Source: Chitinophagaceae bacterium | GTDB lineage: Bacteria > Bacteroidota > Bacteroidia > Chitinophagales > Chitinophagaceae | DNA: 64,000 nt | Assembly: GCA_016710935.1 (NCBI GenBank) | Contig: JADJTY010000003.1 | Location: 248,001 to 312,000 of the forward strand | Direction of reading: 5' to 3' | In this document: positions 25,552-34,721 of the stretch, one piece after another | How positions within the stretch are numbered: position 1 is the first letter of the stretch | Layout: each line of letters starts with the position of its first letter | The notes under the pieces: model-generated | What the model saw: the letters and a program-made list of their open reading frames with translations, nothing else | Told to the model about the DNA's origin: nothing | Database searches by the model: none | Made by a program: the position numbers and the translations under genes

Positions 25552-27183
25552 TTATTCTTCTTTTGGCAGTTGTATATTCAACTTAAGTTCATCAATATCC
25601 ATTTCACGTTCTATATGCCTTATGGCGGTATCACTGAAGTCGCCATCTTTATGAAGTTTTATCAGTAACTCACGCTGAAATTTACTAATCTCTAGTTTGG
25701 CTGTGAGCAGGTTATCCGGCTCGGGCAGGTTTACTTCATAATTAAAGTATCTTGCTCTTTTATGAAGCTGTATTTCTTTGGTGAGTTTACGAATCTGTTG
25801 TTCGTACTTATACTTCATCTGTTGCTGTAATTTATTATCTCCCTGTACCGGAAATTCATGCTCTATAAAATGAAGCGTACTGTTGGCAAGGTATAGCTGT
25901 AGTTCTTTTTCTTCCTCATCTGTATTATCCTCTGCTTTTATTTTTAACCAACGGATAAGTAATGGCAGCGAGAGGCCCTGCACAACCAACGTAACAAAAA
26001 TTACCACAAAAGCAAAAAATATAATGGACGAACGTTTGGGAAAAGCAGTTCCATCATGTAATACCAACGGCAATGCCAGTGCTGCTGCCAGTGATATAAC
26101 GCCTCTGGTTCCAGTCCAGGCAACTACCATTACATTTTTCCATGTGTTTTGAGGATCAGCATGAACTTTGTTATCTTCCTTTTTATTTTTCTGAGATACA
26201 TTAAGCCAGTAAGCACCACCAAATACCCAAATAATTCTAACAAGAATGGTTACCAGGCTGATAATTAATCCATATCCAAGGATGGTTGCAAACGGGTACC
26301 GGCCCAGGTCTTTGATGATGGAAGGCAACTGTAAACCGATCAGTATAAAAACAAAGCCGTTCAATAAAAATATAATGGTATCCCAAACCACCCTGATCCG
26401 CATTCTTGCCTGGGATGCAAATATTTCGGGTGATTTGCGTGCAATTAAGAGGCCCGTAGTTACAACTGCCAATACCCCCGACATGTGAAAATGCTCTGCC
26501 GCCAGGTAAGATACAAACGGTGCAAGCAGTGTTAAACTGGTTTCAACAAGGGGGTTGTTTTCTATTTTTTTGTGGGCCCAGACAAAAACCAAGCCTGTAA
26601 GTATTCCAATCAACACCCCTGCTACCGATACCAATAAAAACTGAACCCCGGCCTGCCAGAAAACAAAGGTACCGGTGGTAACAGCAAGCACAGCATAACG
26701 GTAAGCAATAAGCGCAGATGCATCGTTTACCAGGCTCTCCCCTTCCAGAATAGTTATTACTTTTTTGTTGAGCCCAAGGCCTTTTATAATGCCACCTGCC
26801 GCAACTGCATCCGGGGGAGAAACTATTGCACCCAATACAAAAGCCAAGGGCCAGGTAAAACCCGGTATAAGGTAATGGGCAGTAACAGCTACAGCTACTG
26901 TTGTAAAAAAAACAAGGGTGATGGCCAGTGCAGAAATTGGCCTGATCGAGGTTTTAAATTCAAGCCAGGATGTTTTTGAAGCTGCATCAAAAAGCAATGG
27001 CGGAAGCATAATTACAAAAACTACTTCCGGATCCAGTGCCAGGTTGGGCAACTGTGGAACAAAACCAATAATGAGACCGGCAAAGACCAGTATTATGGGA
27101 AATGGCAGTTTTCTTTTATTAACTATCGCTGTTAAGCAGATGAGGATAGCCATTATAAAAACAACAATTTTAAAATCATTCAT
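25552..27183 (-). CDS. CPA1-family sodium/proton antiporter
   Basis: The protein is 543 residues with about 12 membrane segments over residues 1-425 and a soluble C-terminal tail (about 430-543). The transport motifs are visible: LPPLLFDAA, GAIVSPPDAVAAGGIIK and GESLVNDASALIAYRY, with the conserved acidic residues of the ND type; later WTGTRGVISLAAALALP. It exchanges cytoplasmic Na+ or K+ for protons to control pH and salt. The charged tail with repeated Lys/Glu helices may regulate activity. A hairpin at 27272-27295 lies in its leader region. Confidence 0.92.
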   Translation of the reverse strand: MNDFKIVVFIMAILICLTAIVNKRKLPFPIILVFAGLIIGFVPQLPNLALDPEVVFVIMLPPLLFDAASKTSWLEFKTSIRPISALAITLVFFTTVAVAVTAHYLIPGFTWPLAFVLGAIVSPPDAVAAGGIIKGLGLNKKVITILEGESLVNDASALIAYRYAVLAVTTGTFVFWQAGVQFLLVSVAGVLIGILTGLVFVWAHKKIENNPLVETSLTLLAPFVSYLAAEHFHMSGVLAVVTTGLLIARKSPEIFASQARMRIRVVWDTIIFLLNGFVFILIGLQLPSIIKDLGRYPFATILGYGLIISLVTILVRIIWVFGGAYWLNVSQKNKKEDNKVHADPQNTWKNVMVVAWTGTRGVISLAAALALPLVLHDGTAFPKRSSIIFFAFVVIFVTLVVQGLSLPLLIRWLKIKAEDNTDEEEKELQLYLANSTLHFIEHEFPVQGDNKLQQQMKYKYEQQIRKLTKEIQLHKRARYFNYEVNLPEPDNLLTAKLEISKFQRELLIKLHKDGDFSDTAIRHIEREMDIDELKLNIQLPKEE

Positions 27184-27496
27184 ACCGGCTCAATCTACGA
27201 TTTATGGGTTAATATTTTATACAAGCTGTTCATTCAGGATCATTGTTTTGTTTTATATATAAAGCAATAAAAAGCCCCTTTTTTCAAAGGGGCTTAATCT
27301 AAAACTAACTACTGTATGAGAAATCGCTTATTATCCTGTAATTTGATTTAGTAAAATTGATACTTATTTTAAGCTTTTTATTACAGGATTACCTCAATTA
27401 GTTACAACTTTCACACATAGGTACATGATGCTTTTGACCAGAAACTTAACATGAAGACCGGCTAAATCAGGTTAACTTTAATAAAATTTTTTTAAG
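27184..27496. other. Intergenic region between the antiporter and the 56-residue protein
   Basis: No gene seen in these 313 bases. It contains one strong hairpin (27272-27295, separate entry). A ten-base word TCCTGTAATT near 27336 and a related inverted TTACAGGA near 27382 may pair loosely. The rest is AT-rich without a clear promoter match. Confidence 0.4.
27272..27295 (-). terminator. Terminator-like hairpin in the antiporter leader
   Basis: AAGCCCCTTT and AAAGGGGCTT form a perfect 10-bp stem with a 4-base loop. Read on the minus strand it ends in CTTTTTATT, the terminator orientation. It lies 88 bases upstream of the antiporter start, so it could stop read-through from the dienelactone hydrolase gene or attenuate the antiporter. 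Confidence 0.6.
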
Positions 27497-27667
27497 ATGA
27501 ACCTTGCCATATTAATACCTTTTGGAATTTTGGTAATTGCATTGATCATTTTCCTGGTTGTGCGCAATCAAAAAGAAAAAATTAAACTGGAAGATAAGCT
27601 TAACAATGACTTTCATAAATCAAAAGAAGCAGAAGGTGATATTGACACAGAGGAGGTTTTGAAATAG
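27497..27667 (+). CDS. Small single-pass membrane protein, 56 residues
   Basis: The frame opens with ATG at 27497 and ends with TAG at 27665-27667. Residues 3-23 are a hydrophobic helix (AILIPFGILVIALIIFLVV) followed by a basic stretch (RNQKEKIK) and an acidic tail (EAEGDIDTEEVLK), so N-out, C-in topology is likely. Bacteroidota genomes hold many such single-helix proteins of unknown role. It lies convergent to the dienelactone hydrolase. Supported by composition and clean membrane topology rather than by homology. Confidence 0.6.
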   Translation: MNLAILIPFGILVIALIIFLVVRNQKEKIKLEDKLNNDFHKSKEAEGDIDTEEVLK

Positions 27668-27705
27668 AATATACCTGTTTGTCTTCCTTTTAAAAAGCCA
27701 GGATT

Positions 27706-28557
27706 TTATTTTACATATTTTTTAAGGAAATCAATGGTTCTTTGCCAGGCCAGTTTTGCAGCGGCTTCATTATACCTTGCCGGTGCGGTATCATTATGAA
27801 AAGCATGGTTAACGCCTTCATACAGGTATAATTCGTAACGGATATTGTTTTTTTTCAGCGCTTCTTCATAAGCCGGAATACCGGCATTCACCCTTTCGTC
27901 TAATGAGCCATAATGCAATTGTACAGCGGCTTTAATGTTGCTTACATCTGCTGCAACTGGTTGGCGGCCATAAAAAGCAACTGCAGCTTTCAAAGCCGGA
28001 ACTTTTACTGCCAGGTTGTTTGACATGGCGCCACCCCAGCAAAACCCTGCACAACCCACACTGCCATTATAATCGGTGCGTGAAGCCAGGTAATCAAAAA
28101 CCTTTATAAAATTCTGCAGGTTATCTTCTGCTTTTAATTCCTGAAATTTTTGCCGGGCCTCATCTTCATTGGCAGGTGCGGCACCAATGGCCGATAAGGC
28201 ATTGGGGGCAATTGCTAAAAAACCTTCTTTGGCCGCACGGCGTGCCACGTCTTCAATATGCGCATTCAATCCCCTGTTTTCATGAATGATAATTACAGCA
28301 GGATATTTTTTTACCGCTTTTGGCCTTGCTACATAAGCCTGCATAGCGCCGGGTTGTCCCGGATAACTTATCCTTTCTGTAACAAGATCTTCATCACCGG
28401 TTATCTTCATATTTGCTGCATTCACTTCAATCAGGGGCAATACCGACATGGCTGCAGTTACACTTCCTGTAAGTAAAATAAGCCGGCGTATAAATTCACT
28501 GCGGGTTAAGGGTGTATGGGTATAATCGTCGTAAAGGTTGATGATTTGCTGATCCAT
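27706..28557 (-). CDS. Dienelactone hydrolase family protein (YghX-like)
   Basis: The protein is 283 residues. The catalytic triad of dienelactone hydrolases is visible: Cys173 in GFCWGG, Asp220 in GSLDERV and His251 in VNHAFHND. The N-terminus (TPLTRSEFIRRLILLTGSVTAAM) has the twin-Arg-like and hydrophobic stretch typical of YghX-type members, suggesting export or anchoring. Related enzymes hydrolyse dienelactones or other esters; the substrate is unknown. It heads a run of three minus-strand genes' downstream end (Gfo/Idh/MocA, GNAT, this gene), with gaps of about 47-60 bases. Confidence 0.9.
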   Translation of the reverse strand: MDQQIINLYDDYTHTPLTRSEFIRRLILLTGSVTAAMSVLPLIEVNAANMKITGDEDLVTERISYPGQPGAMQAYVARPKAVKKYPAVIIIHENRGLNAHIEDVARRAAKEGFLAIAPNALSAIGAAPANEDEARQKFQELKAEDNLQNFIKVFDYLASRTDYNGSVGCAGFCWGGAMSNNLAVKVPALKAAVAFYGRQPVAADVSNIKAAVQLHYGSLDERVNAGIPAYEEALKKNNIRYELYLYEGVNHAFHNDTAPARYNEAAAKLAWQRTIDFLKKYVK

Positions 28558-28604
28558 GGATTATTTTTTGTTTTATAAATGTAAACCAAAAAATTTAGGT
28601 ATGC

Positions 28605-29135
28605 TTACAAGGTTTTTTCCAGTATCATAAATTCGAGTGGCTTCAAATGTTTACCGGTAATACCATCTTCAACAAAGGGTTTTCTTTCCCCGGTATCTGC
28701 ATAGCCATGGCGCATGTACCAGTTTATAAGCTCGGTGCGCAGGCTGATCACCGACATATAAATAGCTTTTTTATGAAGATGACGGGCATATTCTTCTGCA
28801 GCGTGCAATATTTTCTTGCCAATTCCACCACCTTGAAATTTTGGCGATACGCTGAACATTCCCAGGTATAGTTTATCATCATGTTGCTGCAGGTTTACAC
28901 ATCCAATAATTTTTTGTTGTGCATCTTTATAAATTAAAAATACACTGCCGCTTTGCTCCATTACCTGTTCAAGCATGGCCTCATCGGTACGGGTATCACC
29001 CGCAATCAGGTCTGCTTCTGTTGTCCAGCCCTTTTTTGATTCTTCACCGCGGTAAGCATTATTGAGTAAATTCTTTAGTGCAGCAATATCTGCAATGGTT
29101 GCAAATTCAATATCAGTATTGTAGAAAGAAAACAT
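28605..29135 (-). CDS. GNAT-family N-acetyltransferase
   Basis: The protein is 176 residues. The acetyl-CoA-binding motif A is clear: LGMFSVSPKFQGGGIGKKILHAAEEYA, with the Q/R-x-x-G-x-G/A pattern as QGGGIG. The preceding strand (KIIGCVNLQQ) and the C-terminal INWYMRHGYADTGER complete the GNAT fold. It transfers acetyl from acetyl-CoA to an amine; the acceptor cannot be told. Cytoplasmic. It lies between the dienelactone hydrolase and Gfo/Idh/MocA genes in the same direction. Confidence 0.9.
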   Translation of the reverse strand: MFSFYNTDIEFATIADIAALKNLLNNAYRGEESKKGWTTEADLIAGDTRTDEAMLEQVMEQSGSVFLIYKDAQQKIIGCVNLQQHDDKLYLGMFSVSPKFQGGGIGKKILHAAEEYARHLHKKAIYMSVISLRTELINWYMRHGYADTGERKPFVEDGITGKHLKPLEFMILEKTL

Positions 29136-29195
29136 AAAGCGTTTATTTTAAATAATTGGTACAAAAATTAACTTCGGTAAGCTCCGTACCGTATA

Positions 29196-30173
29196 CTATT
29201 TTCCACCTACAAAAATATCCATCCATCGCATAATTATAGCGGCTTCATTACCACTGCATGGATTATCGGCCTTGCCCAAAAAATAACTTACTGTTCTTTC
29301 AATCATGGGTTGCTGCACATGTTGCAGGGCGTCAAATGTATAAGTGGTAGTTTTGCCATTAACCGTAAGATCAATCATATTACTGCTGAAAAAACTAAAA
29401 CGGATGTTGCCGTTGCTACCTGTGATTTCGCAATAATCAGCAGACGTGGCAGCATTAAAATACCAGCTTCCTGTAAAAGCAATATTGTTATTAAAGAGGA
29501 TATTGCCTGCAACCAGGTCATGTGCTTCGTACATTCCGCCCTGGTTTGTTGCGATCCCCTGTACCCGCCTGGCATCGCCAAAAAGAAAATACAATATATC
29601 AAGCTGGTGAGGTGACAGGTCATGAAAAAGTCCGCCACCGGATATGGCGGGGGTTACACGCCAGGCTATTTTTTCATCGGCCAGTTCTGCAGCAGTTAAA
29701 GCAGGTTTATCATAAACCAGTTTTACCAGGTGTATGTTGCCAATGATTCCTGCATCAACTATTTCTTTAAGTTTTTTAAAGAGTGGCCATTCCCTGCGGT
29801 AGTGTGCCACCACCAGTTTTACATTATTTTCATCGGCTTCCCGGTACATGTTTTGTGCGGTCTTATAATTAAGGCTCATGGGCTTTTCTACGTATACTGG
29901 CTTACCTGCTTTGATGGCTGCCAGGGTATATTCCTCATGAAATGCGGGTGGTGTGGCAATGTATATAGCATTTACTTCTGTATCGTTAATGAGTTCATTT
30001 GCATTGCTATACCATTTTGGTACCTGGTGCCTTTTTGCATAATCAGCAGCCTTACCTGGATTGCGGCGCATTACGGCCACCAGTTTGGAGTCAGGTATCT
30101 TATTAAAAGCAGGACCACTTTTTAATTCAGTTACATCGCCACAGCCTATAATTCCCCAATTGATTGTATCCAT
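29196..30173 (-). CDS. Gfo/Idh/MocA-family NAD(P)-dependent oxidoreductase
   Basis: The protein is 325 residues. An N-terminal Rossmann fold starts WGIIGCGDVTELKSGPA (G-x-G-x-x-x pattern), followed by AIYIATPPAFHEEYTLAAIKAGKPVYVEKPMSLN, in which the Lys of EKP is the conserved substrate/NAD contact. The C-terminal alpha/beta domain includes GGGLFHDLSPHQLDIL with the conserved His-Asp pair. Members oxidise or dehydrate sugars and cyclitols using NAD(P). The substrate is unknown. Likely first gene of the minus-strand run. Confidence 0.92.
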   Translation of the reverse strand: MDTINWGIIGCGDVTELKSGPAFNKIPDSKLVAVMRRNPGKAADYAKRHQVPKWYSNANELINDTEVNAIYIATPPAFHEEYTLAAIKAGKPVYVEKPMSLNYKTAQNMYREADENNVKLVVAHYRREWPLFKKLKEIVDAGIIGNIHLVKLVYDKPALTAAELADEKIAWRVTPAISGGGLFHDLSPHQLDILYFLFGDARRVQGIATNQGGMYEAHDLVAGNILFNNNIAFTGSWYFNAATSADYCEITGSNGNIRFSFFSSNMIDLTVNGKTTTYTFDALQHVQQPMIERTVSYFLGKADNPCSGNEAAIIMRWMDIFVGGK

Positions 30174-30341
30174 AAGCTAATGTACGTACCCCAAAAAGAA
30201 TAACGAACAAACAGAGGCTATTTCCGGTAAAAAAAAGGATGGTTAAAGTTTGCAAAAGGAAAATATTTGAGCAGGCAACCTTCCGGGCAATTATTACGAT
30301 ATAGATAGTATGATTAACTTTAACCCTTAATTATTACTAAA

Positions 30342-30938
30342 TTGCCCCATTTGTCAGGCAAACCAACGCTTGAGCATATTATACAGGGTTGCATCAAAGC
30401 AAACAGTGATAGCCAAAAACAGTTGTATAAACTGTATTACAGCTTCTCCATGGGTATTTGTATGCGGTACAGTACCAACTACACAGAAGCCGAAGAAATT
30501 ATAAACGATAGCTTTTTAAAGATATTTAAAAAGGTAGCTGATTTTGAACCCAGTCATCAGAGTTTTGAAGCATCTTTTGTTGGCTGGATCAAACAGATAT
30601 TCATACATACAGCAATAGATCATTACAGAAAATATAATAAGTCGCATACTATACCATTGCTGGATGACAGCCATTATGAGTTAACTGAAAATTCAGCTAC
30701 ACCGATTGACCATATGTCTTATAAAGAAATTTTAGAGCTTGTTCAAATGCTTTCTCCTACCTACCGGACCGTTTTCAATTTATATGTACTGGATGGTTAT
30801 AAGCATGAAGAAATTTCAAAAGAACTGAATATTTCAGTAGGTACATCTAAATCAAATCTTGCTAAAGCCAGAATTAACATCCAGAAAATGCTTCAGCAAA
30901 AAAATGTAAAATTATATGAGCAGCGAAAGGCAATATAA
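30342..30938 (+). CDS. ECF RNA polymerase sigma factor
   Basis: The protein is 198 residues starting at a TTG (30342, or the TTG at 30351); no ATG precedes the conserved region. Region 2 spans about residues 15-95 (AEEIINDSFLKIFKKV, WIKQIFIHTAIDHYRK), and region 4 about 125-185 (LSPTYRTVFNLYVLDGYKHEEISKELNISVGTSKSNLAKAR), whose helix-turn-helix reads the -35 element. The downstream gene overlaps its 3' end by 23 bases and has an anti-sigma-like N-terminus, so the pair forms a regulatory unit. A weak -7 box (TAACTTTA) lies just upstream. Confidence 0.9.
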   Translation: MPHLSGKPTLEHIIQGCIKANSDSQKQLYKLYYSFSMGICMRYSTNYTEAEEIINDSFLKIFKKVADFEPSHQSFEASFVGWIKQIFIHTAIDHYRKYNKSHTIPLLDDSHYELTENSATPIDHMSYKEILELVQMLSPTYRTVFNLYVLDGYKHEEISKELNISVGTSKSNLAKARINIQKMLQQKNVKLYEQRKAI

Positions 30939-32334
30939 ATATATAGAAGATAAAATAAAAGATGCTGCAGATGCAGCAGATTATGATTTTAATGAAGCGT
31001 CATGGAAAAAAATGGAAGCGTTGCTGGATAAAAACAAAGATAAGCGCAGGCCTTTTTTCTGGATCTTCAGCGCAATTGTAATGGGGGTATTGCTTGTAGT
31101 CGGCGGAATTATTTATCAGTCATTAAATAAAAATCATCAATCACAAAATATCCGTAAACCGATAGATAATAAGAATGATGATCTACAAAAACAACTTGCA
31201 TTACATGTAACTGAGACAGAGACAGCTGAAAACACTACTTCGCCGGATGATCAGACAACCAGTACCACAATTCCTACAAGCGCTAATATAAATACCGGTA
31301 AAGATCTGATTACAGCAGATCCTGATCAGGATAAACAAAATACAAACAATCAAAAAACTACAAAACGAAATCCAGTAACTGATTTTACCCCGGTAATAAA
31401 AATAAGATCAAAAAACACCCTGTTAAAAAATGAGGGCACAACGAAGCTTGATGACAATGATCTTTACAATCCGGTTAATAAAAATATCTACAAAGACAAG
31501 CATAAGTATGCAGTAAAAATAACTGCACCCGGGCCTGAAGGCGATATCAGTAATAATGAAAGTACAACCGGGATAAATACCGGTGACCCACTGGCTGATA
31601 CAAAAGAAACAAAAACTGATCTTAAAAAAAATAATACAGCTAAAACAGCAGAATCAGCGAAGACAGATACGACGGCTGAAAAAACAAGCCTCATTACAAA
31701 AACGCAAAATAAAAAAGATAAAAAGGATAAAAGTATTTCAGGATTTTACCTGGTTGGTGGCATCGGTGCCGAAGCCAGTTCTGCCAAATTGTTATCGTAT
31801 AAAAACAGCACCATTGTACCAACATATGGCGCAGGTTTGGGCTACCGCTTTAACCGGCGCTTAAGTATACAAACAGGGTTTTATGCAGGTGCTAAAAAAT
31901 ATATTGCAGGGCCCAATGATTACAAAGCCAAACCAGGCACATATTTAAGCACCGTTAAAATAATAAAAGTGGATGCCAATTGTATGATATATGAAGTGCC
32001 GGTTAGCTTACAGTATAACTGGCTGGTAAAACCCACAACAAATTATTATGCAGCTGCAGGCATAAGCAGCTATATCATGAAAAAGGAAAAGTATAATTAT
32101 ACTTTTGAAAGAAATAATACCCGGTATACCTATCCCTATGATTATACAAACAACAGCCACCTGTTTGCATCACTGCAGCTTTCGCTCGGCATGGAAAAAC
32201 TACTTGCCCCTAAATTATATCTACAACTTGCCCCCATGGTAAGTTTACCATTGCAGGGTGTTGGTGAAGGCAGCGTAAAAATATTTACAACCCGTTTACA
32301 GGTTAGTTTAAAATATTTCCCGTTTAAACATTAA
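30916..32334 (+). CDS. Anti-sigma-like, membrane-spanning protein with C-terminal beta-barrel
   Basis: The protein is 472 residues and overlaps the sigma gene by 23 bases, implying translational coupling. Residues 1-42 are a charged helical segment (IEDKIKDAADAADYDFNEASWKKMEALL) likely to bind sigma. A single membrane helix follows (about 46-68), then a Thr/Lys/Asp-rich linker of about 180 residues. The last 200 residues look like an outer-membrane beta-barrel (GFYLVGGIGAEAS, YGAGLGYRFNRRLSIQTGFYAG, FASLQLSLGMEKLL). The order implies a protein spanning inner membrane, periplasm and outer membrane. That reading is inferred. Confidence 0.8.
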   Translation: MSSERQYKYIEDKIKDAADAADYDFNEASWKKMEALLDKNKDKRRPFFWIFSAIVMGVLLVVGGIIYQSLNKNHQSQNIRKPIDNKNDDLQKQLALHVTETETAENTTSPDDQTTSTTIPTSANINTGKDLITADPDQDKQNTNNQKTTKRNPVTDFTPVIKIRSKNTLLKNEGTTKLDDNDLYNPVNKNIYKDKHKYAVKITAPGPEGDISNNESTTGINTGDPLADTKETKTDLKKNNTAKTAESAKTDTTAEKTSLITKTQNKKDKKDKSISGFYLVGGIGAEASSAKLLSYKNSTIVPTYGAGLGYRFNRRLSIQTGFYAGAKKYIAGPNDYKAKPGTYLSTVKIIKVDANCMIYEVPVSLQYNWLVKPTTNYYAAAGISSYIMKKEKYNYTFERNNTRYTYPYDYTNNSHLFASLQLSLGMEKLLAPKLYLQLAPMVSLPLQGVGEGSVKIFTTRLQVSLKYFPFKH

Positions 32335-32389
32335 TACAACAGAGGCAACCTTTTTTAAAACAAAAGCGTTCTTTTGAAAAATAATGTTT

Positions 32390-33697
32390 ATGAAAAAAAT
32401 ATACAGCGTAATCACCTTTTTATCTTTATGTTTTATTTTTATTTACACCGGTTGCAGTAAAAGCAGTACCCCTGCTCCTGCACCAAGTCCCTGTGCAGGT
32501 ATAACCATTCTTGTTACCGGTACAACAACGCCCACCTCCACACCCACGGCAGCTAATGGAAGTATTTCTGCTTCTGCATCGGGCAGTTCCGGTTTTACCT
32601 ACAGCTTGAATGGTGGTACAGCGCAGGCTTCGGGTACATTCACCGGCCTCACGGCAGGCAGCTACACGGTAACTGCAAAAAATGCAGCTGGTTGTTCGGG
32701 TACGCAAACCTTTTCAGTTACATCAACCCCCTGCCCATCTATAACCGTAACCGCAACTATTACACAAACTACTACCCCAGCAGCCTCTAACGGGGCCATA
32801 GCGGCAACGGGTGCCGGCAGTACCGGGTTTACCTATAATATTAACGGGGGCGCTTTTCAGGCCAGTGGTAATTTTACAAACCTTGCAGTGGGTAGTTATA
32901 CCATCGTTGCAAAAGATCTGAATGGATGTACCGGTTCCAATGTTTTCAGTGTAACATCAGCATCCTGCCCTACCATCAATTTAAGTACCATACCAACCAA
33001 TACATCCGGTCCTGCTGCAGCAAATGGAAGTATAATAGCTACGGCAACCGGTGGTGTAGCACCACATACTTACAGTAAGGATGGTGGTGCCACTTTCCAG
33101 GCAACAGGTACTTTCAATAATTGTGCCGTGGGTACCTATGCTGTTGTAGCAAAAGATGTTAATGGATGCTTAAGTGCATCAGTTAATACCGTTGTAGGTG
33201 CTACATGCCCGGTAATTACCGCAGGTTCAGCAACAACCAATACCATAAAATGCGAGGGAAACACGGGCAGTATTACCATAACAGCAAGTGGCAGTACAGG
33301 ATTTATGTACAACTTAAATGGCGGTAGTTTTCAATCTTCCAATATATTTGCTGCATTGGCCGTTGGAAATTATACGTATGGAGTAAGAGATGTAAATAGT
33401 TGTGTAACAACCGGCAATGCTACAGTTAGCCAGGCTCCTGCCGGCCCTTTATTTTCTGCAGTTAAAGCTGTATTAGCTACCAATTGTGCAACAGCGGGCT
33501 GTCACAGTTTACCTGTACCGCAAAACGGACTTGATTTTGCAGATGATTGTACCATTGTTGGGCAAGGTATAAGAATTAAAGCAAGGGCAGTAGATTCCAA
33601 TCCATCGCAAATGCCTCCAACAGGCCCTGGCTTATCTGCCGGGGATAAACAAAAAATTATTGATTGGATCAATGCCGGTGGAAAACACAACAATTAA
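32390..33697 (+). CDS. Lipoprotein with SprB-like repeats and a C-terminal cytochrome-like CX4CH motif
   Basis: The protein is about 435 residues from the ATG at 32390 (an ATG at 32384 adds two). The lipobox is YTGC. Four SprB-like repeats of roughly 75-85 residues follow (pattern: ANGSI, GF-Y-NGG-FQASG-F, AVGSYT-V-AKD-NGC). The last 75 residues resemble a small c-type cytochrome: C-ATAG-CH (a CX4CH heme-binding variant), then SQMPP as candidate axial Met. SprB repeats occur in gliding adhesins and other surface proteins. A surface lipoprotein carrying a possible heme is unusual; heme attachment is inferred. It follows the anti-sigma gene by about 55 bases. Confidence 0.8.
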   Translation: MKKIYSVITFLSLCFIFIYTGCSKSSTPAPAPSPCAGITILVTGTTTPTSTPTAANGSISASASGSSGFTYSLNGGTAQASGTFTGLTAGSYTVTAKNAAGCSGTQTFSVTSTPCPSITVTATITQTTTPAASNGAIAATGAGSTGFTYNINGGAFQASGNFTNLAVGSYTIVAKDLNGCTGSNVFSVTSASCPTINLSTIPTNTSGPAAANGSIIATATGGVAPHTYSKDGGATFQATGTFNNCAVGTYAVVAKDVNGCLSASVNTVVGATCPVITAGSATTNTIKCEGNTGSITITASGSTGFMYNLNGGSFQSSNIFAALAVGNYTYGVRDVNSCVTTGNATVSQAPAGPLFSAVKAVLATNCATAGCHSLPVPQNGLDFADDCTIVGQGIRIKARAVDSNPSQMPPTGPGLSAGDKQKIIDWINAGGKHNN

Positions 33698-33779
33698 TTC
33701 TGTTGCCTTTTTATTCAAAAAATAAATTGTTTTACCTGCCTTCACGGTACAATAACCTGAAGTATAACTGTAATAAACA

Positions 33780-34586
33780 TCAGTTTTTTATAGTTACCCA
33801 GGTATAACTGGTGCCAATTCTTTTAACGAGTTCAAAGAATATTTTTGCATTAACGGGGTGCAACCGAATGCAGCCATGTGATGCCGGGTTGCCTAACTTT
33901 TTTAAATTCCCTGTTGTAGTGCCATGTATGGCATAACCGCCTCTTATAAAAACGGCATAAGGCATATTTCCAAGTCCCTTATAGTTACCTCCGGGAAATT
34001 TTTTGGAGGTATATTTCAGCAGCAACGGACCGCTGGGCCTTATACTCATAGAAGGCGTTTCACGGCTTCTTATTCCGGTACTTACCGGAAAACTATCTAT
34101 CAATTGCCCATCAAGATGCAGGTAGAGTATTTGTCTTGATTTAATGATCTCTGCGTAGATAAGGCAATCATTTTCTTTGCAGGCTACATGTTCTGCTGTA
34201 TGGCCTTTCGAAAAAAATGAATCAAGCACTGTAAGATTCCCTTTTATCGCTTCCATTTCTGCAGGTGTGTACTTTTCGGTTTTTTTCCACAACTTCAGTA
34301 AGGTATCAATACGTTCCATTGTGGCAACATCCATGCGCCATACGCTGTCAAACTGCTTTAATAAGGTATTGGAAGTGTCCAGTGCCGGATTATAGAAAGT
34401 AGTATCAAATATATTCTGCGTATCGCCTGAGGTATCTTTTTTTTCTTCCGCTTTAACCGAATCTTTAAATGCCTTATAGTTGAAATTTTCCGGCAGCTTT
34501 TTCCTTTCAGTTGTTGTACATGCCTGAAAAATAAGCAGGGCAATGACAAACAGCACACTGATTTTAACAGAATTGATTAGCCTCAT
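33780..34586 (-). CDS. L,D-transpeptidase (YkuD) lipoprotein
   Basis: The protein is 268 residues from the ATG at 34586, chosen for the lipobox FQAC; a longer frame to 34685 is unlikely. The YkuD catalytic signature is near the C-terminus: HGTTTGNLKKLGNPASHGCIRL, with His and catalytic Cys in SHGCIRL. Preceding strands (IYAEIIKSRQILYLHLDGQ, FPVSTG) fit the domain. These enzymes make 3-3 peptidoglycan cross-links or attach lipoprotein to peptidoglycan. The first 120 residues are a helical linker. Active in the periplasm at the cell envelope. Confidence 0.9.
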   Translation of the reverse strand: MRLINSVKISVLFVIALLIFQACTTTERKKLPENFNYKAFKDSVKAEEKKDTSGDTQNIFDTTFYNPALDTSNTLLKQFDSVWRMDVATMERIDTLLKLWKKTEKYTPAEMEAIKGNLTVLDSFFSKGHTAEHVACKENDCLIYAEIIKSRQILYLHLDGQLIDSFPVSTGIRSRETPSMSIRPSGPLLLKYTSKKFPGGNYKGLGNMPYAVFIRGGYAIHGTTTGNLKKLGNPASHGCIRLHPVNAKIFFELVKRIGTSYTWVTIKN

Positions 34587-34721
34587 AAATTCTTCAGCTT
34601 TAAAGTAGATACAAAAAGCAAAACAGCTCTTATCAGGTGCAAAGATATGTGAATAGTACAGGTTGTTTTCGTATTGGCCAGCCAACTTTAATCACGGTCA
34701 TCATCTTTAATGAATTTTAAA

